Positions 49,674-62,303 of a DNA stretch of 64,000 nucleotides are shown one piece after another. Position numbers and translations under genes: made by a program. This DNA comes from Adiantum capillus-veneris (taxonomy: Eukaryota > Streptophyta > Polypodiopsida > Polypodiales > Pteridaceae). The first letter of the stretch is position 1; every line of letters starts with the position of its first letter. The stretch covers positions 3,165,001 through 3,229,000 of the forward strand of contig CM043963.1 in the NCBI GenBank assembly GCA_014529385.2, read 5' to 3'. The notes beneath the pieces were generated by a model that saw only the letters and a program-made list of their open reading frames with translations, made no database searches and had not been told where the DNA came from.

Positions 49674-51260
49674 TCCAACAGGTGCCTCGTAGACTCGCAC
49701 GCCCAGTATCCTTTGCTAATTGCTCTCCTTGCTACCACAGGTGCCTTGCACTCTTTGCACAGTTGTAGGGTCCGTGACAGATCTCATAGCCCCACGCCCT
49801 AAGGCCACCCACTGCTTGCACTTTTAAGACCCTGCCCCTTTAGCTATGCTGCATCCACCTGGGGGATTCACTCTATAAACAAAAGATGACGCCACTTGCG
49901 AGAGGACAACTTTGATAAAACTCCTTTATATGACTCATATTAGGAAATATGACCCTCCTTTCTACACCTATATGACAATAAATGAAGAAAATTGTCATAC
50001 CCCTATCTTACATATAAAATGTAGGTCTAACATGATCTAACTAAGTAAAACTAGTCAAAAATTGTGTAGCATAGTGAATGACAACGTACTAAGGAACCAC
50101 TTCTGTTGATAACTAGATGTACCCTCAGTGTGTCTTAGTTTGACTTTTAAACTATGTGCCCGATCAGCATGCATTGTGGTTACTCGTCCATTTCTGAACC
50201 ATCTAAATTACTCAAAGAACATGGTTATAAAGTTGTGTTAGGTTCTTCATGTAAATTTGCATCTATACAAACTCTTTATAACTTTCACCCCTCAACAAAT
50301 GAACTATAATCACAAAACAAGAAATTGATATAAAGAAGTGTTAGTTCTTGCATATATCTTTGAAGCTATTGACTCACAAGTTCAAGTTCAAGGGCATACT
50401 CTTTTGGGAAGCTATGATTTTGAAACACAAAAACTTTCTCTTATTTTTTCATTTTCTCACTTCTCCCCCCCCCCCCCCCCCCCCAATAAATATGATACTC
50501 CCCTCCCTTATTTTTAATCTTGGGAGATAAATTATTGGGGGCCTATCCCTAACTTATAAGCTTATGTGACTTATGACAAAAACCCCTCCCTTGCATTTAC
50601 GTGGTGCGATAAGTTTTCCATGGTGAATCCCCTGGGTGCATCCGTAGGTCCTCCTCGCTGCCATCGTAGCTCCCAAGTAGCCTCGTCTGCCTTCACCTCC
50701 CCTCACCTGCCCGGTCTCAACCTTCATTTTTCACTGCCGCCCAGTACCTCCCTACTGCACAAGAAGCAACTACTACTACAAATCGGCGATTGATGGCTCA
50801 AGGCATGGCCCTATGTCCACCAACTACATGACCACTCTCCACATTGTTATTCCCGATCCATGTAGTGAACAAAAATGGAAGGAATCGTGACAAGGAATGC
50901 CCAAAATCTTTTCTTTGGTAAAGGAGCATTCATTTCATATTTCAAAACTCCAGAGAGGCCCATCATTAGATTTACACACTCTTCACTTAAACGAGTGCCT
51001 ACTATCTTATTTCATCCAATCAACATTTTTGGCCTATCAAAAAATGCTTGCAAATAAAATTTAACCTCTTTTCTATGTTAATCAGCAAAAAGAGAAGGCA
51101 TCTCTATAGCCTTTGCCCTTTGGGCATGCCAAAAGGTCGAGACATTTCAGGATATGAAATGAAAGTGAAATAAACATTTAAAGTAAGATCCATCATGCAC
51201 TAGAAACAACGAAAGTCTCCCTAACCCAACACAACACTAAGCTGTTTTTTTAAAAGCAAT
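49325..51260. other. Unidentified DNA
   Basis: Includes (TG)n at 49647-49672 and an unbroken run of 20 C at 50465-50484. No coding or RNA gene recognised. Confidence 0.4.
50465..50484. repeat. C20 homopolymer
   Basis: Twenty consecutive C in AT-rich surroundings. Confidence 0.9.
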
Positions 51261-52000
51261 AACTTAATTTAGTAATTTAATAAAATGAATCTTGGTGAAA
51301 TCTTTAAATAAAAGGACTCTTAAGAAGTGAGGTTATTAAAAGAAAAATCAAATCAATACTTCACATATTTTATGGATCAAACTCCCACATAGACTCTTTA
51401 ATCCTTTGCTCTTTAATCTTTTTCAAAATGCCAAAAAAATGAAAGTAGCTTTGGAAAATAGCATTTGAAAGGAAATGCTTTCTTTCTCTTCTATTTTGAA
51501 AGGGACACATGTCAAGCAAACATATGGATACTAAGGCCTTTAGCACGGCAAAAAAATGAATGAAATCTTTGGAAATAGCATTCCAAAAGACATGAGGTTT
51601 CCTCTTCAAAACTTTTAAGGCTTTCTTTAAGGACACATGTCCAACAAGGCCTTTAGCTGGCCAAAAAGCATTTTCATGAAATATCATTTTAGGGGGTCTT
51701 AAATGAAAAGATTCTTTTACAAATCAAAATATGACAATATTTCAGATCATGGGATCAAAATTCCATGAATGTACTTCTAATGTTAAAACTTTTAAGGCTT
51801 TCTTTAAGGACACATGTCCAACAACTAGAATTGCAAGACGGTGACCCATATGGATACTAAAGCCTTTAGCAGGCCAAGAAACATTTTCATGAAATATCAC
51901 TTTGGGGGGTCTTAAATGAAAAGATTCTTTTACAAATCAAAATATGACAATATTTCACATCATGGGATCAAAATTCTATGAATGTACTTCTAATGTTAGA
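51261..52000 (-). repeat. B-family-like repeat with internal duplication
   Basis: AATCAATACTTCACATATTTTATGG near 51350 matches the complement of repeat B (reverse orientation). From 51606 a segment starting AAAACTTTTAAGGCTTTC is repeated from 51785, both ending in ATGAATGTACTTCTAATGTT; the second copy has about 30 extra bases. Confidence 0.65.
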
Positions 52001-52348
52001 AGTTTTATTAAGCAATCAAAATTAACCAAAAAAAAAATAAAAAAAATAAAGGGAGATTTAAATCAAGGTACCAAATTACAATGATAGAAAAGACCCATTT
52101 ACAATTTAAAAGGAAGATATAATGTTTATAATACTTTCTTTTTCAAGCCAAAAGTATATGTGTCCACCATTGACAACCTTTCCATCGACGATTCAAAAAT
52201 TGCACCATTTCTCCACCACCCCCCTATGGTCTTCTTCAGGCCAATAATTAAAAGAAAAATTATTATCATTAGCTTGCTATGGGACACTAATTCACAAGCT
52301 TTATCCAATGGTGGAGAAATGCACCCATAGTCCAAAATGTTATTGGTA

Positions 52349-52598
52349 GTCAACTAGAGCTAGCTCAATTGGTAGAGCAAGAGCCCTTTGTCTCAAAGGT
52401 CTTGGGTTCAAACCCCCTTGACAGCTCATATGACATATAGCCTTTAGGGGCTGTTCCCCTAGTCCAAATGATGGATTGGATACCCTAACCCGGCTGGGAT
52501 GACTCACCTTAAGAGTCGGATTGCCTCCACCTACGGGGGTTGGGTGTGTGTGTTGTAATTTCAAAGTTCTACTCTCTCTCTCTCAAAAAAAAAAAAAA
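52349..52598 (+). mobile_element. tRNA-headed SINE
   Basis: About 250 bp with Pol III A box TAGCTCAATTGG (52361-52372), B box GGTTCAAACCC (52405-52415), an unrelated body, then TCTCTCTCTC and A14 at the tail. It is flanked by the direct repeat GTTATTGGTA (52339-52348 and 52599-52608), a perfect 10-bp target duplication. It encodes no protein and would be moved by a LINE. The tRNA head has poor acceptor pairing, so it is not a tRNA gene. Confidence 0.93.
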
Positions 52599-52608
52599 GT
52601 TATTGGTA

Positions 52609-53750
52609 TGCGTGTCTAGGGCATGACACAAGTCAAACCATTCACATGATGGATAAGCATATTTTGAAATTTATATGGCAAGGAAGCAAACAAATTAAAA
52701 GTAAACCAAAATTATCGTAACCCGTTACCCCCCTCTTAAACTTAAAAAATTTGAAATCTATTTCTAGATTTTAAGTCAAGACCTCGTCTTGGAATCGAAC
52801 TTTTTTTTAAGGTCCCTAAAAAAGTGTTTTGCTTGCCACGAAGTCAAACGGATTTCAACAATATTTTTGGAACCATAACTTTCGCACATGCCCACGCTAC
52901 TCACGACAAAATAACTTAAGAGGTGACCAGGAATTATGAGAGACATTTGGTAGGGCCCCACCCCATAGCACATGCCCCAAACAAACTTAGTGAAGGCATT
53001 CCAATGATGGGATAAGGAAATTCCTACCATCGACAATGTCTTTTTCTTTCTCTCTCCCCCGTCTCTCTCTCTCTCTCTCTGTGGGGCAAAACTCATAATT
53101 GTGAGTGATTGTATTATAATATCACCAAGAAATGTACAAATCAACCTCAAGTTCAAGTCGAGCCTCAAGGAATAGAACGTTACCAAAAGTCCAATCCTTT
53201 ACCTGACAAGGCTCGATCGGATGGCGAGGATCACCCTAAGCCAATCATCTAAGTCCTGCCTTTTACCTACCACATATATAAACTCCTTACCTACCATCGA
53301 CAATGTTACAATATGGTGTTGTTCGTGTTGGAGGTAGGTTGCAGCCTTGTGCACAACTGGTTGGTAACTAGTTCTTAACCACACATCCCCAAGATCAAAG
53401 TCCCAATTTCCAGCCCAAGCAACAAGGATGACCGTCCAGTGCTCGTAGAAAATTGGCTTTCAGTGTATCGGCAAATCCTTCAACTTATGACCTAAAAGCC
53501 AGAAGAGTTTTAAGTGCGCCCGTTTTCTCCTTGGTAGGAAAAGAATTTTTTGGTGAGCCCAATAACCTTATGTCGCTCATGAGTCGAAGTCATAGCCTTC
53601 ATGGACACAACCCTATGAGGCCACCCTCTTGTTGCTACTCACCGTACAAAAGTCAAATCAAGCCTAATGGTCCTAAAAATGTAAGACTGCACATGTTTGA
53701 CAATTGAATACTACTTCTACGAAACAAGTTTTGAAGCCCATGTTCATAGA
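52609..53750. other. Unidentified DNA with LINE-end-like segment
   Basis: GGGGCAAAACTCATAATTGTGA near 53083 resembles the poly(A)-proximal segment of the LINE relic at 41524, so a second 3' LINE end may lie here in the same orientation. No coding remnant is clear. Confidence 0.35.
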
Positions 53751-53751
53751 C

Positions 53752-53907
53752 TAAAGTTTTCCACGGACAACTTTAAGCTTTTTACACTTGGGCACACAAA
53801 AGAGGACTAGTTCCATGGCTAGAACTCATGGTAGATTAAAGTTTTCCATGGACAACTTTAAACTTTTCACACTTGGGCACACAAAATGGGACTAGTTCCA
53901 TGACTCT
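53752..53907 (+). repeat. 85-bp tandem duplication
   Basis: TAAAGTTTTCCACGGACAAC at 53752 recurs as TAAAGTTTTCCATGGACAAC at 53837, each running on through CACTTGGGCACACAAAA and GGACTAGTTCCATG. Confidence 0.9.
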
Positions 53908-55404
53908 AAAAAAGTTGTAAATAGTTACAATGCACCTATTGGGTCGAATTTCGTTTAAGCACATTAATTTGCACACAACATTCTTGGAATCTCCTAATGC
54001 CAAAGGAAACAAAGCCACCTTGTTTCCATCAGCAGGTCTCCAAAGCCGTCCCCCCTCCCCACCCTCACCATTGTTACCTCTGCAAATTCCTCCCCTTCCC
54101 TCGTTCCGTGTCCTTCCCTGCATACTCTTCCCCTTTTGCACTATAGCTCATAGGGTAGAGTAGTGCACAACTCTAAGGCAAGCACCGCCTATCGATGGCA
54201 TCATCACAAACCAACACATAAAGAAATCACAAAACGATGTCATATATCATAGCAAAGGGTAAAGTCTACTGCAACTTCTATCACTTTCGACATCTCTCTG
54301 CTTTCGACTCTTCCATTGAAGAAGCCGACATGGCTGTGCATTGTCCTTCTCCCACTAACATTGGAGTAAAAGACACCACTGCGTACACACTCACACCTTA
54401 ACACAAGACAAGGAACTCCCTAGTTCTCTTTACCTCACAAAAGACCACTCGAGAGTAGAGTGAAAAAACCCATCTCCAAAATTCTTGAATACAAGCCTAT
54501 GCCTACCCCCGCAGACACTATGAAGGAATTCGAGTTGATAAAAGCTTCAAACCATAGTCGATGGACACCAAAAGACACATGAAAGATCATCAAAAACTCA
54601 AAAAACTACAGCCACAAAAAGGCTTCTCTCAAATCATCACAAAAGTTTCACCAAAATCCACTTTGTTGGACTCTTTGGTGTAGCCACAACCTTATTAGCA
54701 CCAATACATGGTCAGATTGTCTTGCTGAAATCCGTACCTTCTTCCCTCCATTCCTCGTGCATGTGCACACACACATACACACATTTATGGAAACCTCAAA
54801 ACTTCCACAGACTCTTCTGTTAGCTGCTCAGCTCATAGAAGGACATCATTTTTATTTTTACCCTCATTGATTGTATCACAACTTTTTGTATAAATGAGAA
54901 ATCCCGTAAAAGTCCAAAGCTGATGTATTATCATTGGTTGTTAAAGAGTGTAAAGAGGCGTCCGGCTTCCAAATTTGTAACTAAATTCAGTTCCTAAACC
55001 TTGTTATTGAGCCCAAATAGCTAGGAATCCATTCTTATACCTTGGCTAAGGTGTTATAGCCAACTTTTGTAATTTTGACCCTAAGTTTTGGATAATGAAA
55101 GAGAGCGTACGCTGCAACTCAGCACTATGAGTTTCATATTTCTTTTGATTTCTCGTGTCTCCCTCGTGCGGTGTTGCAGTGTGAATATGAGCATACCAAC
55201 GCACTCACGGGTGAAAGCTCTCTCTTTCTACGTAAGTTTCTCGTGATGAAGTTGTGTTTTTTGGCGTGCCCATCTACGATCTATTTCCATTCCCTACACA
55301 CAATATACGCATCTAAACTGATTTTTGACCATAGAGATAGATAGAACACATCCTAAGGAAGCTATAGAGTGCTTCGGGGCTGAAACCAACCTACCCAAAA
55401 TAGG
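53908..55404. other. Unidentified DNA
   Basis: No gene, LTR or RNA recognised in about 1.5 kb. Confidence 0.4.
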
Positions 55405-55959
55405 TTGTTTATCTTAGGCGCGATTTTTCCCAAGTGTCAAAAACGACATTTGAGCAAATGCGGATGCTGAGGACACTCTACACATTTCTAGGTAGTAAGT
55501 TTCATTGCATTCAGAGCATCATAGCTATACAAGATCATCTGGTAAGGAAAGTTGCTTTTGATGTTTGACACACATATGTTACTGATCTAGGCAAGAGCAC
55601 ATAGGACATGGGTTTTTCGAGAGACTAGCTATCTCTTATAGCCTCCATGCACTAGTTGGGTTAGCTACAGCCCACGGATTGACATTTGATGTTTATGGTT
55701 CTCGCTTTTCTAGCATCGATATGGTGAGGCTTGGCAGCCGACCGACATCTTGGCGTTGCTGATGAGGACAAGCCAACCTAGACTAGGAAAATACCCAAAA
55801 CATTCACTTGAAATTCCATTACTTCCTCTAGTTTCGGCTGGAGTAACACATTTTTTAACTTTATCACGATTGAGAGGTACTTGAGGGTAGGGATACTCGG
55901 TAATGACCTCATGAGTTTTAGTTAGTAGGATGGATTAGGTGGAGAATCCCTAAGACTAG

Positions 55960-56277
55960 CTAGTGGTCGATAAGGATATCATCTAAGTAGAAAGTAAAGA
56001 TTTGAGACTGAAAGTTGAAATTTTCACTTTCTACACTCTTTTTCATGTTCAGTAGGAGTAGAGAAAGTAGAAAACCATTAGGATTGCATCTGATCCAAGG
56101 TGCATTGAAGAAAACCAAAAAAATTGTCAAGTCTATCTTAGGCAGGCCGAAGATAGAGAAGGGTTTCTGGGACTGATATAGACAAATTGAACTATCAAGG
56201 AGGTAGACCAACTTGAGTAGACTACTCCCTTTATATTTGGAAATATTTGGATCACTAAAAGGCCTGGTTAAGCCCAA
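55960..56277 (-). pseudogene. Possible reverse transcriptase relic (YLDDILI)
   Basis: The minus strand reads FFNAPW and, about 40 residues later, FTFYLDDILIDH. The NAP-W and YLDDIL blocks in this order occur in RTs of Ty3 and DIRS-like elements. The distance is longer than usual and the rest is not recognisable. One palindrome (56132-56157) lies inside the frame. It may be chance. Confidence 0.3.
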
Positions 56278-57159
56278 AACTAGAAAAAATCGAAGACTTC
56301 ATAGAAAATTAACAAAGAAAAAATCAATTCTATGGCTAACACGTGAAACCAGGGTGTGGATAAATCATAAAACTTGTGGGAGAATCAATATGTGAAATAA
56401 AAATTGCAAAATGTCAAAATCTAGTAGAATTTCTTGGCATGCCGAAGATAGAAGTCCATCCAGAGAGGGTATTTTACCAACCTTTCAACTCACAGGGTTT
56501 CATTAGACCATAATACAACTCTTGAGCAAGTTCGACCAAGTTTGGAGCTGTGCAAGGATAAAAACACCAAGAAAACTGAAAACCTCTACAACAAGACCAA
56601 AAAGGGTGGCAAAACACAAGTAAATTATCCAAACTTTGTGAAATTCATTATAAAAGCTTGAAATCACATATAGAAACCTCCACAATTCACATTGGGCAAA
56701 AAAATGCTGAAATAGAGAAGATTTATCTTAGGCGTGCCGAAGATAAATCTCTCACCTGGAGGGTCATTTTGTGAAATTGAGACCAAGGTTATCTTTGTCA
56801 AGTTGTGGGGAACCCACCCATGTGATAAAAGTTGAATTTAACCCCACATATAGGTGCAACCATTTTAGGCGCGCCTAAGATAGCCTACACAAAATTTCAC
56901 AGTTGGGGCATATTGGGTGTGTCCATTGCTTGGAAAAAGGAATTTTTAGATATTTTGTGACTTCAGATTGACAAATTATGGAATCATATACGGTTTGAAG
57001 TGCTGGTGTGCAAGGAATTACGACTTTGCAAAAAAGGACGAGACAAGGAGCAAAAGCACTGTGTCTGAAACCAAAGGAAACTTCTAGTTTTGAAGTATCT
57101 GTTCAATTAAGCAAACAAGGATGTAACTAAAACTGGCAAATGGACACATCAAGAAACCG

Positions 57160-57351
57160 ATGGAATTATTAGGAAATGTGATAGTCAACTCCTGTGGAAT
57201 TGACTACCAACACACTTTTTCCATTGTAGATTTCAGAAAGAAACTCAACTATGAAATCTTCTTGGGGAGGCCGTTCATGAGACAAATACAATTAATCCAA
57301 AATTGGGGGAATGATTATCTCTACTTAAAACAAGTATGGGTGATTACCTGA
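57160..57351 (+). pseudogene. Retropepsin-like fragment
   Basis: A 63-residue frame reads IDYQHTFSIVD then YEIFLGRPFM, matching the C-terminal half of retroviral-type aspartic proteases of Ty3-type elements (hydrophobic stretch, then LGRPF). The catalytic DTG half is not visible upstream. It belongs to the retroelement debris of this region. Confidence 0.4.
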
Positions 57352-57405
57352 GTAAATTTCAAAGACCACTCCTACAAGGATGTCCTGAAGACACCTATAC
57401 AAGAA

Positions 57406-57820
57406 TTGGAATCTAAAACCTCAGTAGAGACCAAACTGCCAACGGGGATAAACAAAGACATTACAATTTGGATGTGTGGGGATTTTGAATCGGGTAGTTT
57501 ACGAAGGGAAGATTGCATTTTAGAGAGAGAAGTGAATGATGCAGGTTACATACCTGAACCATTCCCTGAACATTTGTTCGAACCTTTTGAGTGGACCCAC
57601 ATTCTAGCCACCATGGATGTGTGAGTTAATGAATCTACACCTACATACTTTTGTGACAAGGAGGGATATGATATAGTTCCGGTCCAAATGATATTTATGG
57701 AAATGATCGAGGAGCAATAGATCTTCTTTGATCACTACTATGATACCATGAATGAGTTGGAAGAAGAAACGATTACAGTGGAAGAATCAGACTCGAAAAA
57801 AGAGAGTTTCAACATGTGAT
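57406..57820 (+). pseudogene. Acidic ORF downstream of the retropepsin fragment
   Basis: Open frames on the plus strand, broken by single stops (57622, 57718), rich in Glu and Asp (EPFPEHLFEPFEW, later ELEEETITVEESDS). No family recognised. Its position suggests part of the same retroelement polyprotein. Confidence 0.25.
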
Positions 57821-60030
57821 ACCTCACCATCGAAAACCCTAGAGTGCACTACTTAAGACCCACCTCTTGCATAACCCAGTGTGCTTACATGCATTGACAT
57901 CAATAGCATTATAGGATCAATCATGGCCATACATAGACACGATTTTATCGCCCATGCACTGCACAACCCGAACATTACTCTGTCATCTCGGAGAACTTGA
58001 GCAAGGAGGGGAGGAGACATTCTCAATGTGGACCCAAGCGTATGAATTTGGAAAAGAAAAGGGCAATGTTTTGAAGTAATTGTGTTTTAACGTGCAATTT
58101 TTTTTGGAAAAATTAGATCAAAATCCCTGATAAGGAGGAGAATGTGGGAATGTAATATGATAACCCCTAGGTGTGTGTATATATTATACATACATGTCCA
58201 AAAAGCCAATAATTAAGCAAGTTTTACTCATGTTGTGTGTTTTCAAGTGAAAATCATGATCAAAATGGAGCAATCCACAAAAATATGGCCAAATAATAAC
58301 ATTAGAAGTGTTTTAGTTTTTTTGAGTGTGGAATGGATTTTTTTTGAGTAGTTTGGTTAATTTCCTTCAATTTTTGCTAATAAAATCCAAAATAAATAAA
58401 TAAATAAGCAAGAATGTCATATTGGATTTTGAGTTCAAACAAAAAATCTCGAAGCTCAATGGAAAGGCCAAATTTTTTTGGGGCAATTCCGATCAAAAAG
58501 CTCAGTGGCCACTCCGACTCACTAACCATCTGAGACAAATTGCGACAGAAAGGTCCTTGGACGTCGGTTTTCAGAAACATTTTATTTGAGAGTACATTGT
58601 GAAGCCTACTAGGATCAATGGGTAGGTAAAGGACGGGGAGTGTCAGGAAAATCCAGGTATGTATCGTCTTTAGGGCCATTTTTTCTCTCATTTCCATTCT
58701 AGTCCTTTGAAAGAGAGCTTTAGCTAGTGGATTTTGGCCACCTTCTACGTGCTCCTACACATTGTCTATCGGCTCTTACACACTCTATCCATGAGGGGTA
58801 AGTTTCTAACTATACCAAAAAGCATTTTGATTAGCACTTTGGGAGCACGCCAACACAAGGAAACCTAGGGACTTTCGAGAACAAAGATGAATACACCGGC
58901 CACACTAGACATCCAAATCATACCAAACTTGAACCATAGGATCATCTCAAGTGGGGGAACACCTTAGTAGGCTCCAAAGTGCAAAAAATGCCAAAAAAAT
59001 TGACGTAGAATCTTCAGCGTGCCAAATATAAAGAGCTCAGTTATGGACAAAATTCAACCCATGTGCAAATACCATCATGTTGGGGAAGTGTGGAGACTTG
59101 CGGATGCATTAGAGTCCAACTCATCATGATAGGGAAAAATGACCATATCTTCATCGCAAAGCGACATCTTACACTTTCGTGCAAAATACTGATCCGTTTG
59201 ACCTCAAACTCAACGGGGCCACTGTATACATTACACTTGACCCTTACTAACCTTCACTGGGCACCCAACTACTGGCTATGGACTCCAGATCAAGTTCGGC
59301 TTAAAAGAGGACCATCAACTTCATCTGGGGCAACACCTACTGCAAGATACACAACCAAGGCCATCACCCACCATAACTAACATAGTAAAAGCTAGATAGG
59401 GCAAGCTAGGGGTATAATAGAAATAAAATGCAATTTTTATCTTAGGCATGCCGCAGATGATCTGCCATGTTTTAAGAACTTTTTACACATGAGCATAATC
59501 CCCTTACCTGACACATAGCCTACAACACCTTGGTACACTTTTCTTAGGCATACATTAGCCAATGATCACTTAACCGCCCAAAAGATACTAAAAGTAGACA
59601 TAACTGACTTTTAACCTGTCAAATGAGTCCAAACCTCACCAAACACCAAGTCCCCACTCTATGAAGCCAATCAAGTTGGCAGGAGCCCAAAATGGCCCAA
59701 AACTAGACAATTCTATTTTAGGCATACCTAAGATAGAATTGTGACCATAGGGGTATGACCCATCAAAATTCATCACAAAAATGTTTATATGGCTCATCTA
59801 AAGCACCATGACAATTTTCATCAAGTTTGGCAAAGTATAACTCCTTCAAGTACCACAAGCTTTGAAAACAGAAAAAAAGGGACACAGAATTGCCCATAAC
59901 TCTCACCACACATGTTAGAAAGCCATCAAACTCATGCATGTCATTTGCGACACATATACACCATGTGCATCCACTCTGGTACCAGTTTACATGCATACAC
60001 ATACACTTGCATCTCAGGCACGCCTAAGAT

Positions 60031-60994
60031 AGAGTTTGCCCGAAATTGTGATTTTAGTGCTTCTTATTTGATTTGTTAGCTTTGCTACTTGTTGGGAATT
60101 GTTGGAACTGGTATGACAACCAAATTTGATGAATTTTTTCCAGGTTCTCTCTCATCCAGTGTGAGAGCTCCAAAGAAGAAGACAATGAAAGAAAAAGTGG
60201 TAGAGCTCCCCCCATACCAACTAGAAGAAGAGTAACTGAAAGAGGCCAATGTTAGATGGCTAGCCAAATACCAACTGGAAAGAAAACATGTCACACCATA
60301 CCATGGCACATTCAAGAGTGCACAAGGATCCCAAGTAGAATTGAAGATGTTTCCCAAGGAAGCTTAGGATCTAGCCAAAGAAGATGCAGTTAGGTCATCA
60401 TGGGAAAAAATCAGCCTAAAAGACTATCTTGAATTGGAACCATGTGGTGTGGATTACAAAACGACCTATGAATTGCTACACAGTATCACTGAAGAAGTTT
60501 GGGCAACCATCACAGACCTAAATGAAACCCTGGTCAAGGTGAGTATCACAAAAGATCATTTAGCAGACACTTTTAGGCTGCCAAAAGGAGGAAGTCCCAT
60601 GAGATACTTCTAGTTACCAACCTCTTGCATATTTACTAGCAGACCCACTTCCATTTTGGATCTCAAGAAAAGGGAGATATAGCGAGCACTTTGACTCTAT
60701 CATCAGCACTTCCACTTCACTGCAAAAAGAGGTCACCCAGATACACAGTTCCAAATCATGCAGTGGCTTCTACACTTACGCAAGCATCCAAGAAAGAGGG
60801 AGCCACCACATTATACCACGTGCACTTGTCCATACCACCATAGTAGACCATGTGCACTACATCTATACCACCCTCACACATGTAAAGATGCTAGAGAACA
60901 TCACCTTTTTGGGAGCTCCTAAAGTCATAACAAGGATAGCATATCGTGCTAATGGTCAGGCATAACATCTACCGCCAGCGCACCAAAAACATTT
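60031..60994. other. Unidentified, retroelement-like coding debris
   Basis: Short plus-strand frames such as VVELPPYQLEEE near 60200, interrupted by stops. Nothing firm. Confidence 0.3.
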
Positions 60995-61537
60995 ATGGCT
61001 ATCAGGCAAGATAGAAGAAGAAGAAGTACAAAAAAGAGCACCGCCAGTAGCCACAAAGTTGCGGACAAGACTTGTCAATGTTTTGAGAGAGCAGGCAACC
61101 ACGGCAACTGCAGTGGCAACAAAGCAACGGACACAGAAAAGAAGAAGAACAAGAGGAGGAAACTCCTCTCGAAAGAAAGAAGAGAGAGAAAGGAAAATGA
61201 AAAATGGAGGAAGAGGATTCCAACACCAATTGAGGTGTTGGTTCAAAAAGCGGCAAGGGTCAAACAAGAAGCATTTGCATTTGGGCTCAAAAGAGGGCTC
61301 AAGGGCGACTTTGAAGAAAAATGGAAACTATTGCCCAAGAAATTCAAAGTTCAAAAAAAATATCCCATTTATAATTTGAATGATGATTGTACGGTAGGAC
61401 TAGAATACCTCTCTCAAAAACAGGAGCCGCCAGAACAGGAACAAGTACACAATGAAGAAGCTCCACACTCTACTCCTCCAAGTGAGCAACCCCAACAAGA
61501 TGTAAGTTCTCAAAATATAGAAAGTTTAGAAGCATAA
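60995..61537 (+). pseudogene. Basic, Lys/Arg-rich ORF
   Basis: A 180-residue frame, strongly basic in its first half (QDRRRRSTKK, KKKNKRRKLLSKERRERK), then KAARVKQEAFAFGLKRGLKG and a Gln/Glu/Pro-rich end. It could be a nucleic-acid-binding part of a Gag-like protein. The family is not recognised. It precedes the coiled-coil region. Confidence 0.35.
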
Positions 61538-61542
61538 ATAGA

Positions 61543-62303
61543 ACCTCATGAGCAGCCTGCAAAGAACAAGCCAACAAGCCAGAGCAAGACCTCCCTATAC
61601 AAAAAGGTCAAAATACACAACCGGATCAACCTGAAGCGAGCACTTCTAGAAGGGTGGAAAGCTTGGAAGATATTGATGAGTATGCCCAATAGGCTCATGA
61701 TGTTGTGGACAGAATGAAAAAGGAAATTTATGCTTGCCATCAGGAACTTCATAACCTACAAACATGTCTAGATCTAACTACTAAACGGCTTGAACCAGCC
61801 AAGTCCTTTAATGAAGCATACCAAGAGGCAATTGAGGTACAATAAAAGAAATCAAATGAACTGATTGCAAAATCCTCTGCGGAAATGAAAACTCTAAAAG
61901 CAAAGAACAAGAGGCAAGAGCAACAGCTTCAAGAGGCAACAAATGTGTTACAAGACTCAACCTCAACATTTCAAAGGTTGCAAATCCAGTTACACATTGC
62001 CAATACTCAACTGGAACAATTAGAATCTCACTTCCAAGAGCATAACACACTACTCAATCAGCTCAAAGATAACCCCACCATGGCCACACTACAAGGCACG
62101 GATGAGGCCTACAAAGCCCTAGAGAAAAAGGTTAGAGACATGGAGATGGAAATAAAGCTAGAATAGATGCAGGGGCGAGAGATCTCCATTGGCTTTATGC
62201 AGCGAGAAGAAGGATATTAGAAGGAAATTGCACAACTCAAAGAAGACCTTCATAAAGCTCAAGAGGCAGCTAAGGAACATGCATCCACTTTGGGGGAATA
62301 ACA
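61543..62303 (+). pseudogene. Coiled-coil ORF remnant
   Basis: One plus-strand frame, interrupted by isolated stops (such as 61842 and 62164), is rich in Gln, Glu, Lys and Leu with heptad spacing (ELHNLQTCLDLTTKRLE, ATNVLQDSTSTFQRLQIQLH, LEKKVRDMEMEIK). A long coiled coil is likely. It may be the Gag-like protein of a large LTR element or a captured host gene. Confidence 0.4.

Larger units (their letters stand above)
55411..60030. repeat. Array of dispersed ~20-26-bp palindromes
   Basis: Consensus ATCTTAGGCRYGCCTAAGAT, near-perfectly self-complementary. Clear copies: 56132-56157, 56429-56451, 56715-56753, 56861-56882, 59438-59460, 59708-59741, 60011-60030; weaker or half copies: 55411, 59009 and 59541. 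Several centres are 294-296 bp apart (56144, 56440, 56734; 59724, 60020). Flanking arms differ between copies but stay paired, for example TTTATC/GATAAA at 56715 and TTCTAT/ATAGAA at 59708. Function unknown. Confidence 0.8.

Noticed and set aside
52349-52425. Functional tRNA gene
   Set aside because: A and B boxes are present, but acceptor ends do not pair, and the unit has a SINE body, A tail and target duplications.
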